A DNA stretch of 64,000 bases from Zerene cesonia (lineage: Eukaryota; Arthropoda; Insecta; Lepidoptera; Pieridae). Location of the stretch: contig NC_052121.1 of assembly GCF_012273895.1 (NCBI RefSeq), forward strand, positions 6,907,624 to 6,971,623, read 5' to 3'. The notes below the pieces were generated by a model. The model was not told the origin of the DNA and ran no database searches. It worked only from the letters and a program-made list of their open reading frames with translations. This document shows positions 40,401 to 54,400 of this stretch, piece by piece; positions within the stretch are counted from its first letter, which is position 1, and each line of letters begins with the position of its first letter. Position numbers and translations under genes: made by a program.

Positions 40401-43400
40401 TTTATTAATAAGAAGATATTAATAAATACGTAACATATTTTGTTAATAAATCGTCGCTAATTGATAGGATTTCAATATTCGAAATATTGAGTATTAGAAC
40501 TAAAAACCTACAAAATTAATATCGGATCGGTTTTGATGATATATTTTTTATTTTCTTTAAGTAATTTTTTATTCGTTAAACATGGACCTTTATGGTTTTT
40601 CTTGATTAATATTGATACCACAGAAAAAGGCTTGAACTATTTGTAAACATAAAAATCAGGACCAGGTTTGTACGAATATAGAACATAAATATATGAAAAT
40701 TAAATAAACGACATTTATAATATGATTACAATTTATTAAAAGCAGTTTACAAAATTACTTTTCGATTTCTACATTTCATTTATTTAGACGTATATAATTT
40801 TTTATATTATTTTATGCGCAATTTTTATATAATAATTGTATTCACAAAATCAACACGTATTACGTACAGTCAATATTAACATGTAACACAATATAATTAA
40901 TCAAACCCATATCAAATAATTTGTTATTAAAGTTCGGCGAAACTACAATAACTACATTAGGATAAGTACTTAGCGAGGGGTAGGGAAATATTCAAGTAAG
41001 ATAAATAAGTAACGCAGCCATTAGTTTAAGTCCGTCCTACGTCCTAAACCAACACCAAAACGATCTTATTATCACAAGAGCACCTGCAAAGCGGTAACCC
41101 TGTCAGAAACAAATGTGTCAAGGAATTTATATATTAATACGAAAACTGAATTATTTCTCTGCTACCTTTAGTAATAGAGTTGGGGTAATGAGAACCGGTT
41201 TTTTGAAGGCTTGATTAATAAACAGTTTGTAATGATCCCAGATAGGTACTCATAAGCATCGAAAATTTATCACGTTTTATAACGATATTGCCTATTTATG
41301 TTAAATCCTCAATAATACCACATAACACGCTACTTCCGCACTCTATTCCGAAATTATTGATAGTAAAAAAAATACGCACGCGCGCTTCCGATGTCTGGTA
41401 ATAAGAGACCAAGTGTGTCGTAAAATAAGGTTACAAATAAAAGTGTAGAATCTTATCAAAGTAAATATTTATGGCATTGCCATCAAGCAATTGGACGAGG
41501 GTTCTCAGCTGATGATAAATTGTTCCACCGTTGCCGCGTCATGGTTACCTGACTAATATTTTATTCGCTACGTGTACCACTGAAGATTTAATACATTTAT
41601 TTTTACGAACACGTAATTTTCTTTCAGTCCCGATAAGTTTTCTGCGAATTTAAATATAAATGTAAGAAACGAAGGTGATTTTTTGCTCGGTAAATCCGTG
41701 AATTGAGCCAGAAAAGTAGAATAAGATTGAAGTTAGAGAATTTAAAAGTTGAGAAAGCCGACGACGCACAAAGTAGCGAGCGAATTGTGTTTCTACTTTA
41801 TTTACCTGAGTGTAGACAATAAGGGTGTCTCCACACAATCAACTCCACGAGAAACTTGATTGTTTGTGTTCCATTCAACTTCACAATAGAGAAAATGAAG
41901 AGGAGCCAATTCTTTTTGTAACAGCTTTTACTCGGTATTTTCTTCGCCGAAAGTTTGCATTTGGACTTCACCTCGCTCTGAATGCATTAGGCTCTCAGTA
42001 CATATTTGTCTTAGAATCAAGCACATATAGCATTTTTCGGAGCAATCCCAATAAACTGTTTCAACTTATTCCTAAACATGCCTTCACAAGTTTTTGTGAT
42101 GTTTGCATAACGACTGAACTGCGCCCCATTGTAAACAGCAACTAGTGTAAATATTTTCATACAAGCTCTAGATAAAATGAGACCTTTATTGTCTGAGTGG
42201 AGTCAAGTCGGCGTAGTATGTAGTAATAAATTAACTTATACTATATTTTTGGAAGCGCGTTTAATTTGGAACAATCGAGAAACATTTTTCATATTTACGT
42301 AGCGACGTAGAAAAGTCTTTCTATACTGAATAATATAATGCATTACGTAATGGCGAGCCCTCGACGTCGGGCCATTTTTCTTACTTACGGCCATCTATTC
42401 CGCGCTAATAACTATCGATATTAACTTATTATCGAGAGAAGGTGGAAGAAGCAATCCGGCAATTATTTACGAACCAAACATCCTGTCAAGGGAGCTCGTT
42501 GGAACTTTTCTCAAACTATTTCATCAGATGGGACAATTCCCTAGCATATCTTAATTACGGTTCTGCGTATTTCGTATTACAATAATGAAGCAAAACAATA
42601 ACAAAAGTTTGGCAGTCGGAGCGCGGCCAGTGGACAACTACAGCGCTGCTCAGCTGAGTGCTTGTTGAGCTTCTAATGAAAACTTGCTTACTACGGCGAC
42701 GATGGACCATTATTTGTACATTATAGAAAAATCCGCCCTGACTTACACCTACTCCATTTACGAGTATACTGACATTTTAAAATAGTATTCGTAGAGTCGC
42801 AAAGCAAAGGCCTACACTTGTATAATGCCAGCTATCGACGCCTACAATAAGTCGCGTTTTATACGGTTATTATAGCATCATAAATGCCACCGGCCGGTGT
42901 TTCATACAGTAGCGGGGCAGGTTATACTGGCCTGGATACGGGGGGCCACCCTCTGTCAACCCCACTTGCCGACAGATGCCTCTGATATTCGATATCGAAG
43001 ACACATTCATAATCTGTACTTCAATCTTTCATTTCTTATATTAAAAAAATAACAGGTGTGAACGTGACTTGCGAAATACGAGACTTTTGGAATATATATT
43101 TGATAGAATTATTTATTTTTTCTTTTGATTTAAAACTCCGTATAATTTTGCTAATACATAAAATGATTCGCTTTTGTAAGACAATGTTAAAGAATAGCTA
43201 CTTCAGCAGTTGATCGACGGCCCACGCTTTTGCTGTGTAGAGTCGCTGTAATCTGCAGATTTTAATTAAAGAATATCCTTAACAACAAAGGTGCTCTAAT
43301 TGAAGCAGAGAAAAATAAAGTCGATTACTCGAACGTCTCCAAGAAACTTTCATTAGCGTATTTCTGTGTAACAATTGCGAGTTCAAATAATTATGTTTAC

Positions 43401-45372
43401 GAAATCCTTTTCTTACGCAGAGATTATTTATCTTCTCCATTGTTACGAGAAGTGACGCGGACGAATTTCACGAAAATGCCCCATTTATCTACGGGCTCAA
43501 CACAAAGGCGATGTGAAACCCAAAACTTTTTACGTGGTCAGTGACAATGCTATTCCTCTCTATTCTCTTAACGTTTCATTCCGAACTTACAAGAGTATTG
43601 TGTTTCCATTCATCAACTAGCCATAGTAAGTAAAAATAGTCGTTCCGATAAAAGCAGCATTGTATTTGTAGCAAATTTATTTATATCCATGGCCAGGCCG
43701 ACCGAGTGTTTGCGCAAATGTCGCGCCCGCAGATAACTTTACAAGTTGAACAGGATAGTGTAGCTCACTTCCTACTTTATCCCATTTACAGACCCGCATG
43801 AATAGGGGGATCGTTTCCACACACCGCAGCCCGCTCACATAAATATCTAAGAGCCCCCATATTTATTTTATTTATAATGTAACTATGAACTTTGTCACGC
43901 ATCCCTTACATTGTTTCAAATCACATTCATGTCGTGCAGTCTACGGCGTAGACAATAAAGCGGAAACAATTTTTCTTCCAACATAATACAGCCGACCTTA
44001 TAATGCATAAAGAAAATCCAACCATCTATGGAAGTCTACTGAACCCCTATTTGCCTTTTTGGGATGTTACTATCTTTCCCTCAATTCCTACGCAAAGCTA
44101 TTCGGTCGCGCGTGAAATACCAAGTGAGCCCTAGTTTTTGTGAACGGGTCGCGTCATTCTTTTAAGATATCTTGTTATAACAACATTGCTATCAGCGTAT
44201 ACAACAAATATCCCTGATTTATGGCGCATTATCGTTGCAAATAAAATCGTTAAAATGGTATATACAATTGCCGGTGATGTCACCTTCTGTTTGTGGAAAC
44301 GCCGGGTAATGCTATTAACAGGGAGGGTAGGCCACGTCACGTTGTGTGTCTTAATCGTTAGCACGCAGGAATACGCCGTCGCATTTTGTTTCGCTAAAGA
44401 AAACTTTCAGCGTCAGGTGATTATGTGATTCGGAGAAACACGTCGCCCGCTAACTTGACGGATTTATTTCTGTGACAGATTGTAAGCTTAAAAGTTGTTG
44501 TTCGGAATTCAGTAAATATCGGAAAGCAATTCCGAGTTTCGAATACGTAATTCAAATTTGTTACTCATGAATCGCATGAGGAAAACTTGGCGGTCTTTTG
44601 AGTCGGAACGGAGCGTATCAGAAGTTGGTCGTTGCATCGGCCACGTGAATGTCTTGCGACGTTTAAAAGTAATATTCGAGAGAAACTCGCCGATACTTTA
44701 ACCACTTATTCAATTTTCACTCGTACGCTGATTTTATTGCATGTTTAAAATGTATTGGATATCATTTATCGATATTAAAGCACTTCAAATATTCGGAACC
44801 AATTTCACTTTTGCTTGAAATATAGGTAATACCAATAACATTTATATCATTGGCTATAATTACGTTTATTGTCTTCATCTTAGAATTTATGTTGAACGTC
44901 TTTGATGGAAGAAGAAATAAAAATGTGAAATTTTAATAGGGAGGCAGTTTTATTTGATTTCTCCCCTCTTTCCGTAGTGCGGACAAGGTTGTTCCTTTTT
45001 ACTGTCGTCACTGACGTCATGCGACATTGATTGCTACAGAAATATCGAGAAAAGTTTCTAGATTTCTTATTGGAGACCTTTACAAAGAAAAAAAGACTGT
45101 ACAGCCGTCACTCACGGGATATCTCTCTTTGTACAGAAATCTGCCTTATAAATGTATGAATTATAAATATCCTAGTAAATACCTATTTCATAATTTAGTA
45201 GTGATTGCAATATGTATTTTTGTCCAATACAAAATGTCCAAAAAGCATTCATGTAATGCATGTAAATTATTTTCAATTAATATCGTAGGACGAAGTTTTA
45301 CTAAATAATTTGGCAAGTGCTTAATTCTAAAATTTGTGTATAAATTATTAACATGAATATTTATTGTTTCAG

Positions 45373-45455
45373 GTTTTGGTTTCGTCACGTTTCAAAGTGA
45401 AGACATAGTAGACAAAGTTTGCGAAATTCATTTTCACGAAATCAACAACAAAATG
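45373..45455 (+). CDS. Rbp6: Rbp6/Musashi exon A: second half of RRM2
   Basis: After the acceptor TTATTGTTTCAG the exon reads, in phase 1, (G)-FGFVTFQSEDIVDKV and then CEIHFHEINNKM, and ends at ATG|GTGAGT, phase 0. GFGFVTF is the RNP1 core of an RNA recognition motif; its leading Arg would be in the previous exon. The CEIHFHEINNKM stretch is diagnostic of the Musashi family second RRM. Musashi proteins are cytoplasmic regulators that bind UAG-containing sites in mRNA 3' UTRs and control translation. Rbp6 rather than msi is preferred because of the downstream exons B-D. RRM1 and the first half of RRM2 are not in the window. Length (83 nt) and phase fit exon B exactly. Confidence 0.93.
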
Positions 45456-48400
45456 GTGAGTAATATTGTTTTAACTTGCTGCCTTGGCTTAACGTGTTGA
45501 AATAATGTACATTATTTTTACCATAAGTACTATTCAAGGATATAAATAACATTTTTATTGAATTTCATCATATGAACACTTACACTTAGAGTAATTGCAA
45601 AACAACCATCCGTTCTAATATTCGTAGCATACTTTTTAAAAATAAATGTATTTAATTGTATTAAAAACTAGAATATTCAATCTTTCTTATTATTTACATA
45701 TTAATACAATATAAAATTGACACTATAATAATCAAATTGTTGTATTATACCTTTTTATTTTAATAGTAACGTTAAACGTACCTCGTGTTAGGATTAGGCT
45801 TTTATGATAATATGAAGAGAATATACATAAATCTTGTCATATTTAAATCTACGTTCTACCGCAACAGCCTATCTAAATACACACATCTTATTTAAAATAT
45901 TCCATTTAAATGGAATTTGCATGTAAAAAATGTATGGCTTTTAAAACCCTTGATGAAACTAACTAGAAAAGAGTTCGTTACAAAAAGTTTCTAAATTTGT
46001 TTTTTTATTCGAAACATACGGGAATTCTTATGAACTTTATCACCATTCACTATATTCGTTTATATATAAAAAGCACATTCAGTGCCGTGGCACAACCCAA
46101 CACAACCCGAACAGAGAATCCGAAATCGTTGTTATTGACACATCAATCACAGTAAATCTCGAAACAAAACAGTATCTTAACATGGCCGGTCCTATATCAA
46201 TTAGAGGTGAAAGAACTACTGGCTCCGGTCCAACGGAGCCAATAAAATGCCAGTAAAACTCGATTTTACTGTGTTTAGATTTTTGTCTATCCAGTGTCGT
46301 GCTTTGTCGACTCACGGGTGGCATCTACATTTCGTATACGGAATTTTCTAGAACAAGATTCTGGTGGAATCATTTGAATTTGACGGTTTTAGCAATGATG
46401 GGAAATATTGTTAAAATTCATATCCAAATTACTAGGGATATTATTAGAACTTCAAACTTATTTTATTGATGAATAAAAAAGGCAAAAATGAGAAATAAAA
46501 TCGTTCGCGTTGCAAGCTATAATTTAGGGAGGTCAATAAAAATGTTTCACGTCAAATAAATAATTGTTCGCCGTATTTGATAGGGTTAATAAAAGTAATT
46601 ACTGTATAATTAGTGCAGCACTGAGTACAAAATTACAAATTAACGTATTAACTGTATATGTAATAAGGTCGTTTTACTAGATTAAAACGGCGATTCTGTG
46701 CGATAAACCTTGCTTTAACGCATTTTAAATTAGTGTTCTAATTGCCATAGAAAACTGTTCCAACCAAAACCTGTTTATTCAATTAATAAATAGACCTTTT
46801 ATATTAATCATTATTTATTTAACATCCAAAATAACTTTATTTAAAAATCTAAATTATGTGTTAAGAACATTAAATTTAAAAGCAACCGTTGAATAAATCT
46901 TAAAAGTAATTTGGTTATTATACACCACAACCACAGTATTGTAAATCATTTGAAGTACTAAATTTGTATTTATTTAATAAATTAATAGGATTCTATTAGA
47001 TTTTAAGCGAGAAAATTACTTTTACATAAATTATATTATATTCAAATCAACTATGCGATCATCCAAGTCATTTACATATTCTCCCTTATATACCGTGATA
47101 TCTCAACGCAGAGGACGAAAAATAAAGTGAAGTAAAAATTATTGTTTTATAAAATTGGCACCGCAGGGCCATAGGCATCTACTAGAGTAATTATCTAGGC
47201 ACTTGAAGCGCCCTCCGCTATTATATTTACGCAGACACAAGGGAACTCCCCGCCCTGTCGATGCGTATTCCAGATTATTAATGCGAGTTTTTTGTTCCAT
47301 TGTATTGTCTCTTGCAGTAATGTCTGTACGAATCTCGCTGCATGTGTCGGGTGGAAGGAATCGGGGGTGATGTACGCCCTAAGTGGAGCAAACAACGAAC
47401 AAAGACATCAAACAAATGGGTAGTGTTTTAGAGTAATTACGGTTCGCTTCCGTGCGAAACGAGAGGTGTGCAAAGAGTGAACGCTCCCGCGCGGCGACGT
47501 AATGTATTCGTCGCAGTCGTTAATAACCCGTCAGCCTCACATCTAATCCACGTGACTAATTAGAAAAAGGAGCACATAATTAACATCGTGTGTCATGCTA
47601 CTTTTAAGCAAATATTAAAATTTGATATGTGCCCCTGCGAGCTATATTAATATTTGCGTTGTATCAACGAATGCTTCCTATTAAAATGGTTAATGATTAT
47701 AACACAAAATACTTTTGTAAGGAATGATGACTAAATTCATAAAATATAGATACGGATTATGTATCAACTAAAAACATGATAGTAGTATCCCTAATAAAAT
47801 GAATCACAAACTAAATAGTTAATATTAAAATGAATGGAGTTTCAAAAAGATAAAAGTGAACTATAAAACCGTTCTTAACGGCAGTGATCTTTGTCAAAAT
47901 AGTGCTATTTATTTTGACTTACACAAAGTTATTTTAGTCGGGGAAGAAATTCAGTAAGCGTCTCCGAAGCGTGAAGGATAAAACGGAAAGTAATCGCTTA
48001 TTATTTTTTCCCCTTTTCCGTCGCGTGTCGGCGCGAATGATCAATGTTACGGTAAATTCCCTTTTTACATTGTTTTCGTTACCATTTTGAGGCATAAAGT
48101 TACTAACATTCGAAGTAAATACAATGTTTTGAATGCCACACGCGAATTTATCGTCCATTCGACACCGCGTTTAAGATTTACGTAGAATATGCGAATCGTA
48201 AACAACCGAGTCATTAAAAATTTGTTCTGGTATATCATAAAGCTATCCAATAGTTATATTTATGTACGCAATAAAGAAGACAGTGGCGTGATGTCATGTT
48301 TACGCGGAGAAGCTACCCTCGTAAATTTAATATGTCATCTGTTATATTAAAATGGTCGTTAAGCTAATATCACCGACACGTTTAAATGTCGATTTTTATA

Positions 48401-51400
48401 ATGTCACTTTTATCAATTTTTCAAATGTTAATATAAAAATGATTGATTTTTAGTTGAACCATGCTCTTTTGACATTTATGTGGGAAAATGCCTTTAAGTA
48501 AAATTGCTGACACACTAAACTGCACTACTATTGTAAATTTTTCCTTTATTCAATGACTAGTGTTTACCTTTTTATGTGTTTTATAATGATAATTATAAGA
48601 TAATTTCTAATTCCACTTGTCTTTAATTCATATAATGATAGATTATTTGTTGCATTGTCGAAAAAACTTACAACTCATTCAATTCCTGCCACAATGCAAA
48701 AACTAACAACAGACTATTTAGTACACGTACGTACTACACCGATACAATGCTGGAGATTTGGACTAAAAACTATTCGTAACTCCGCACGCAATTAGAGAAA
48801 GTCACTGTTGCATTTTGTAACATAAATACTAGCTCCCATTAAAACGCTCGCAGCAAATTCTCGTCACTCCATTACGTCCTTACACATTACTCCCCTAATT
48901 GCTTCCGCTTACCATGAATTTTAACAACAAAGCAACGACGCGCCGCAAAGTGTGTAAATATAGTTCAGTTTTAGTCCCCGCCTACTAACATCATTTTCTG
49001 AGGAGTTAAGCAGCCGAGCTCGCTTGTCACCTGAGTCCTGTACATAGCTATAATGAGATTGCGAACTATTGATTTATTGTGACTGTTATTTCATTAGAGA
49101 AACATTATAATCTAAGATAAACATCAGAATAATCAAAAAATTTAGAAAGGTAACGTACAGACTTGCTTTTATTGTGAAGTACATTAAGATTTCTCGCATA
49201 CTATAGGTATATTGCAAGCATTGGAAGTGTATACGACAATTTGTTTTCCATCTGCAAAGCGTGGAGATGTGAGCAATGATATAAAAGTGCACTTTCCTTC
49301 AAGCAATCGCATAAACACTTCTGCGAAACCATTTCGAGTATTGCGTACATTTTTCTCCTCGATCGTACATGAGGCAAACAAATGGTTTCCGTTTAGGAAA
49401 TAACACTAAAAGTAGGCACATTTGAAACTGCCACTTAAATCGTGAGATCCTCGATCGCCATTTCTCTTAGCGTCTTAACTGACTGGTCTTAGGCGGATTG
49501 GGCACCCTTGTCAGTATCGCTGGAACATTTCGAATCTGCTTATCTTTTCACGCTCAGCTACAGGATCAAAACAACCAATCAGCACTGACATAAAGGAGTA
49601 CATGCAGTCATTCACGTCAAGTTAAGATAGATACTATGTATTCTCACTTAAGAAGGGAAAACAAACCTCACCCCAATGCGTTCAGAACAAAGCGTCGATA
49701 ACAAAAAAGATTCCGTGTAACATAAGAGCTAGATTGCGGTCGCAACCAGAAAATCCGAATTCCGGAAAATCAGATGATGTTTCCTTCGCTGTATACTCAT
49801 CCCCTACCAAGAACAAACTGCTCCAAACAATCAATCAAGTCTTCGGAACCGTGATTACCATAAACTTCTCGTTTTAGCCGGACCCACCGCTTCTTCTAAG
49901 CTTTATCGATTCGTCCGCGCCCATTTTTACGCCTTCTATATATCAAGCGCTTTTTGTGACAGTCCCTTTTCATTGAAACTTGCAATTGGCAAGTTGTAGG
50001 GCAAAATTTGGCGAGGTTTTGCATGAGCCTTTTTCTTGGAGATTTCTCAGTATCCAAAACTTTTATTACACAGTTCTTGAAGTGCTTAAATATCGAAATC
50101 ATTTTCAATTATTATTATTTACACACGTACAGAATACATAAATATGTGGATTTTCACAAAATAATGATGTTTTAAAATTGACATTAATTTAATAGATTAA
50201 TAATTCACGAAGCTTTTTAATTTGACATAAAAAGTACGCTTTCGATTATAATCTAGAAGCAATCACTACCGAACAACCTAATTTCCTACGTACCCCGTAC
50301 ATTATATTTAATATTTTTAATGCACATACGTCACGCAATGCCCAAGTGACGCAGTTTCTTGACGCGAATCAAAACATTATATTAGGGACTACAGCCTTTC
50401 CGATCGTTAATCTGCTCTCGCACATAATTGAACTGTTAAAGAAAATTAATTAATCACACGCGCCCTGAACTAAATATTCAACATGCAGCGTTCTTAATAA
50501 TTTGTTAAACTTCTAGACGTGTAATAGCGTGATTCATTTCTTATAATATAATATGGTAAAAAGATGACATCAAAGGAAACGTGTATGGACGGTAAATATA
50601 ATTAAAGTAACGAAAATAGAATATGTAACCGCCCACTCTACCCTCGCAGGTCTATGGGAAGACTAGCACATGGCATGACTAGCGACAAATGATCCTGTAG
50701 TTATTTTAAAGACGATACCGCGTCTGAAACATTTCCTTCATACAAATTAAAACTTAACGTAATGCTACATTGAAAGTAACAATATAATATCTAAAATTGC
50801 TTTGAAATGAATTACAACATAAACCATGCAATAATTATGCATGTTATTATATAAGAATCCTAAAAAGGCGATAATGTTTTTCTGATTTCGAATTACACAA
50901 TGACAATTCTAAAAATGCAACCCATAAAAATACACCAACACATTGTTTGTTCTATTTAATGGATAGTTAACTTTATTGATTATTTAATGTTGATCCAACA
51001 AACTTTAATTACAACTCGGCCCCTCTCTTGGCGCGTCGCACACGACGATAAACATTCGCCAAAATACTGCCTTTCTTGTGCACAATTTCATTTACATTAG
51101 AGGCAGAACTGATCTCCTGAGAGTCATATGAAAGTCGCACACAGATTCATGCAAAATACGTTATGAGCATCGGGACCACAGACCTTAATCTAGACGGGAA
51201 CAGTCTGACAAGACGCCGCTAGCTCGACACTCCAACATACTTAATTACGCCTAATTGCTACAGCTTATATTATGTACATACATTATAAGCTTCTAGCGGT
51301 TCCTAAATTGCTTCAAACACAACCTTATCATCTTATTACAAATCTATCGAAGTGTTTAATATTTAATAATAAATAATATTACATTTTGGTTCAATGAAAC

Positions 51401-54400
51401 TACATTATATGGTACATATACTTTATAGTAGGTACAATACATTAACTCGTATGTCAATTTACACAAAACATAGTTCGCACTGAAACAGTTTTTTAAAACG
51501 CGTCTTAAAGGGAAAAGCAATACGGAAAAGCACTTAGAGACACCTAATTTTCCAAATTGAAACCGCATTAACAAAAACGTAACAAATATCCTAATGTACG
51601 ACATTTACGAAGTTATTTAAATGCAAATTGCTCTCTAAAGTAACACTAATATCGTTTTTTATGTTATCCAATACATCGTTAGCCATTTTATTTAAAAATT
51701 TGTCTAGATTCATTCTCTAACGGCCGAATTCGTATATGTAACTGCTTTTATTGGGGTTTCCCCTCGTTTCTAGTTAATATTATACAAATTTCATTATACC
51801 CACGTTTCAATTGGCTAAACGATACCGCTGCCCGTTCACAAGCGGTTTATTCTTTTTCCACCTTATTCTAGAGACCCTTAAGCTTGATACGAATTAGTGA
51901 AGCAGCGAGTCCACGTTAATCGTCCACTTACAATTGCAAACGACCGCTACCATTGCTGAACTACTTGCCAATACGCATTTTACTTGTTTTGTCTCGCATT
52001 CAGCTTGCGTTTTTAAGATTCATACGTTGAAAGATTTGCCAAATTGGCCAATTAGGAACTTTTAATTATAACATGGAATCTTTAACCCGCTCCAGGGGAT
52101 TTTTACTTTTTGTAATAGGAATAAATAAAAATAGGCAATTGAATTATCGCTTATAAATCGTCCAAATACATCATTTAATATTAACCACTGGTTAGGAGAG
52201 TAAGTACTAAATTGATGTTTCAATCTTTATGTCTCACGCAGGTGCTATAGGTACCTCAATAATTACTCCTATATCATCTGATGTAATAAAGACTTGAACA
52301 TTTAAGAGACAACTGAAGAAGCACAGTTGACTTTAACGCGAAGAATATACCAACCGCGAGCTGCTTCGTACGACGGCACTGAACGTCCGATCGATTTCCC
52401 CAGAAATAGCCGTGGAGCGTGTGTCGCTGCTTGATGAATACCAGTCGGCGCTAGTTTGCCGGTCTTAATATTTGATGCCTTACCAACATTTCTATGACGG
52501 TACTATGCCAATGCCATTTAAAATTCATCACCAATGTAACACGAACGTTTCCTGTGTCTTTGATTATGATGGTTTCTTAATAAACCTTGTTATGGTGAAG
52601 CATTCAGCATTTATTAACGCTTGTACGTAATATCGTATTGGAAATAAAACTTCATAGAATACTTCCTGCTCTTCCCGTTTTCAATTTTGTCGTCAATTCT
52701 TGAGATTTTAATTTTTATATTCAATGTACCGTTCTTGAAGTTTTAAATTCAAGTTTCTCACATATCTAATATGTACGATTCATAATTTTTGATACGATAC
52801 ATATTTCTCAAAAAGCATAGTGTCCTTCTGTTTATTGTAAGTAATACAACGAAACTCGCAATTCCATATCTGTCTCCCAAAAATTCAAAAGCTGCTATAA
52901 CTTAATTTTGTTTCTGGTAATGTCGCTATAAGAAATTAAAAGATGACTAAGCTTCTTACATAGCCTAAAAAAAAGAATTAAACACTTACCTAAATAACCC
53001 TGAAAAAATCTTGAGTGGCCACGCCTTCAACTTTTTACTGAGTCACGTACAACCAAGTGATTTTCTATATCGTCGTAAATAAATGATGAAAAAGGTTAGC
53101 ATTAATACGAAAAATAATATAACGAATTGACTTAAAACATCAATTTAGATTTTAGTACAACAAGGTTTTAGCACCATACCAGATTCTGCGTAATTGTATC
53201 AATGGTAAAAAGATTGAATACTTTAGTCATCAACTATCCCCCTATTTAAACCTCGACAATCTATATGAATCAAACACAAGCTCCCATATCGAATAAGTAC
53301 CCAAAAAATCTTATTTTAAAGCTGCACCATTCCGAACATTCTAGCAATTCCTCCGCTCAAGTATTACGTAAATATGGTAAGAGCTCCCGTGGTGCGCGCA
53401 GTATTTCATTATCGCTGACCTGTTGAACGCAAGATTTGTTGCTCATCCCACCCATGCTTCAGAGGATTTTTTCGCTTATCAATTTTTTATGAAGATTCAC
53501 TGCTCAGAACAACAGCGCGAAACGAGAAAATAGTGATGATACGTAAACGGTGGCTCAATTCTTAACATGTACACCTCTTTCAAGTGAAGCTATTGTTAAT
53601 ACTTTTAGTAGAAATAAAAATTGCAATATATATGATTCATATGTGCATGAATGATGTTAAAAATGATAGAAACTTCAAACTTGTTTTATTTTTACAATAT
53701 CTACAAGTTTGAATTCGTGTTTATTGGTCCTCATTATAAACAATTTCAATACGTTTAATCTTGTATTTATATTATCTAGTACAAGAACAATATTCATAAC
53801 TAACTATTACATTATTCGAAGTAAATTTAACATGTTCATCCTTAGTATTGCAAACAATAAGAGTGATTTTTGCTAAAAGTTTTACTCACAGATTACACTT
53901 CTTTAATATAACATACGCGTTCGCCTCGCTACACCCACGCTTCCGCTGAGCGGCAATCAGGCGCGTGCATACGGCGCTCTGTCAATATGAAGGCGAGAGA
54001 TTTCCCTGATAAACTTATATAACATCCTCCCTTAACCCTTCCCCACCGCCCATTTCGAAGCTTTTCTACAAACGACACAATTTAAGACTTCAAAACATTA
54101 TTTTCGCTTCGACTTGGTTCATTTTTTGTAGCCAAATCGTAGTCTTTACATGTCATAAACATTTCCTTAATGCCGAGTATCAGTGGAACTAGCGGCGAAT
54201 CGATGATTTAAATTCGTTTAAGACTTGCTGCAATATTTTATCCTCTTATAAAAGTTGTCTATTTGGCCGACTGCCCGCAGTCCGCCGCAAGAATTTAAAG
54301 GAAACAGAAATTTCTGTGTAAGGAAACAAACGCAAAATCTTATAAAATGCAGTTAACGTCAACACACATGCGAACTGTTTCGGTAAATATACACTGTACT

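Larger units (their letters stand above)
20421..45372 (+). other. Long intron, second segment (ratchet site to exon A)
   Basis: This 25-kb stretch has no supportable coding gene. The longest frames (117 codons at 24505-24858 on the minus strand and 106 codons at 41825-42145 on the plus strand) lack recognisable domains and splice context. It ends in a clear acceptor, TTATTGTTTCAG, at 45361-45372. It contains a SINE-like relic, a Helitron-like element, a small duplication and two hairpins, all listed separately. The patches 21040-21660 and 24520-24720 are richer in GC and CpG and poor in stops, and could be regulatory. Intron status is inferred from exon A and the missing upstream coding exon. 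Confidence 0.6.

Noticed and set aside
41825..42145. 106-codon plus-strand frame
   Set aside because: No recognisable domain, no clear start or splice context, and the composition is similar to the surrounding intron.
50655..50668. GGAAGACTAG, the inner part of miR-7
   Set aside because: A ten-base match without a hairpin is expected by chance.
52975..53000. Minus-strand TTATTTAG|GTAAGTG as an antisense splice point
   Set aside because: The pyrimidine tract is interrupted and no minus-strand gene is supported around it.
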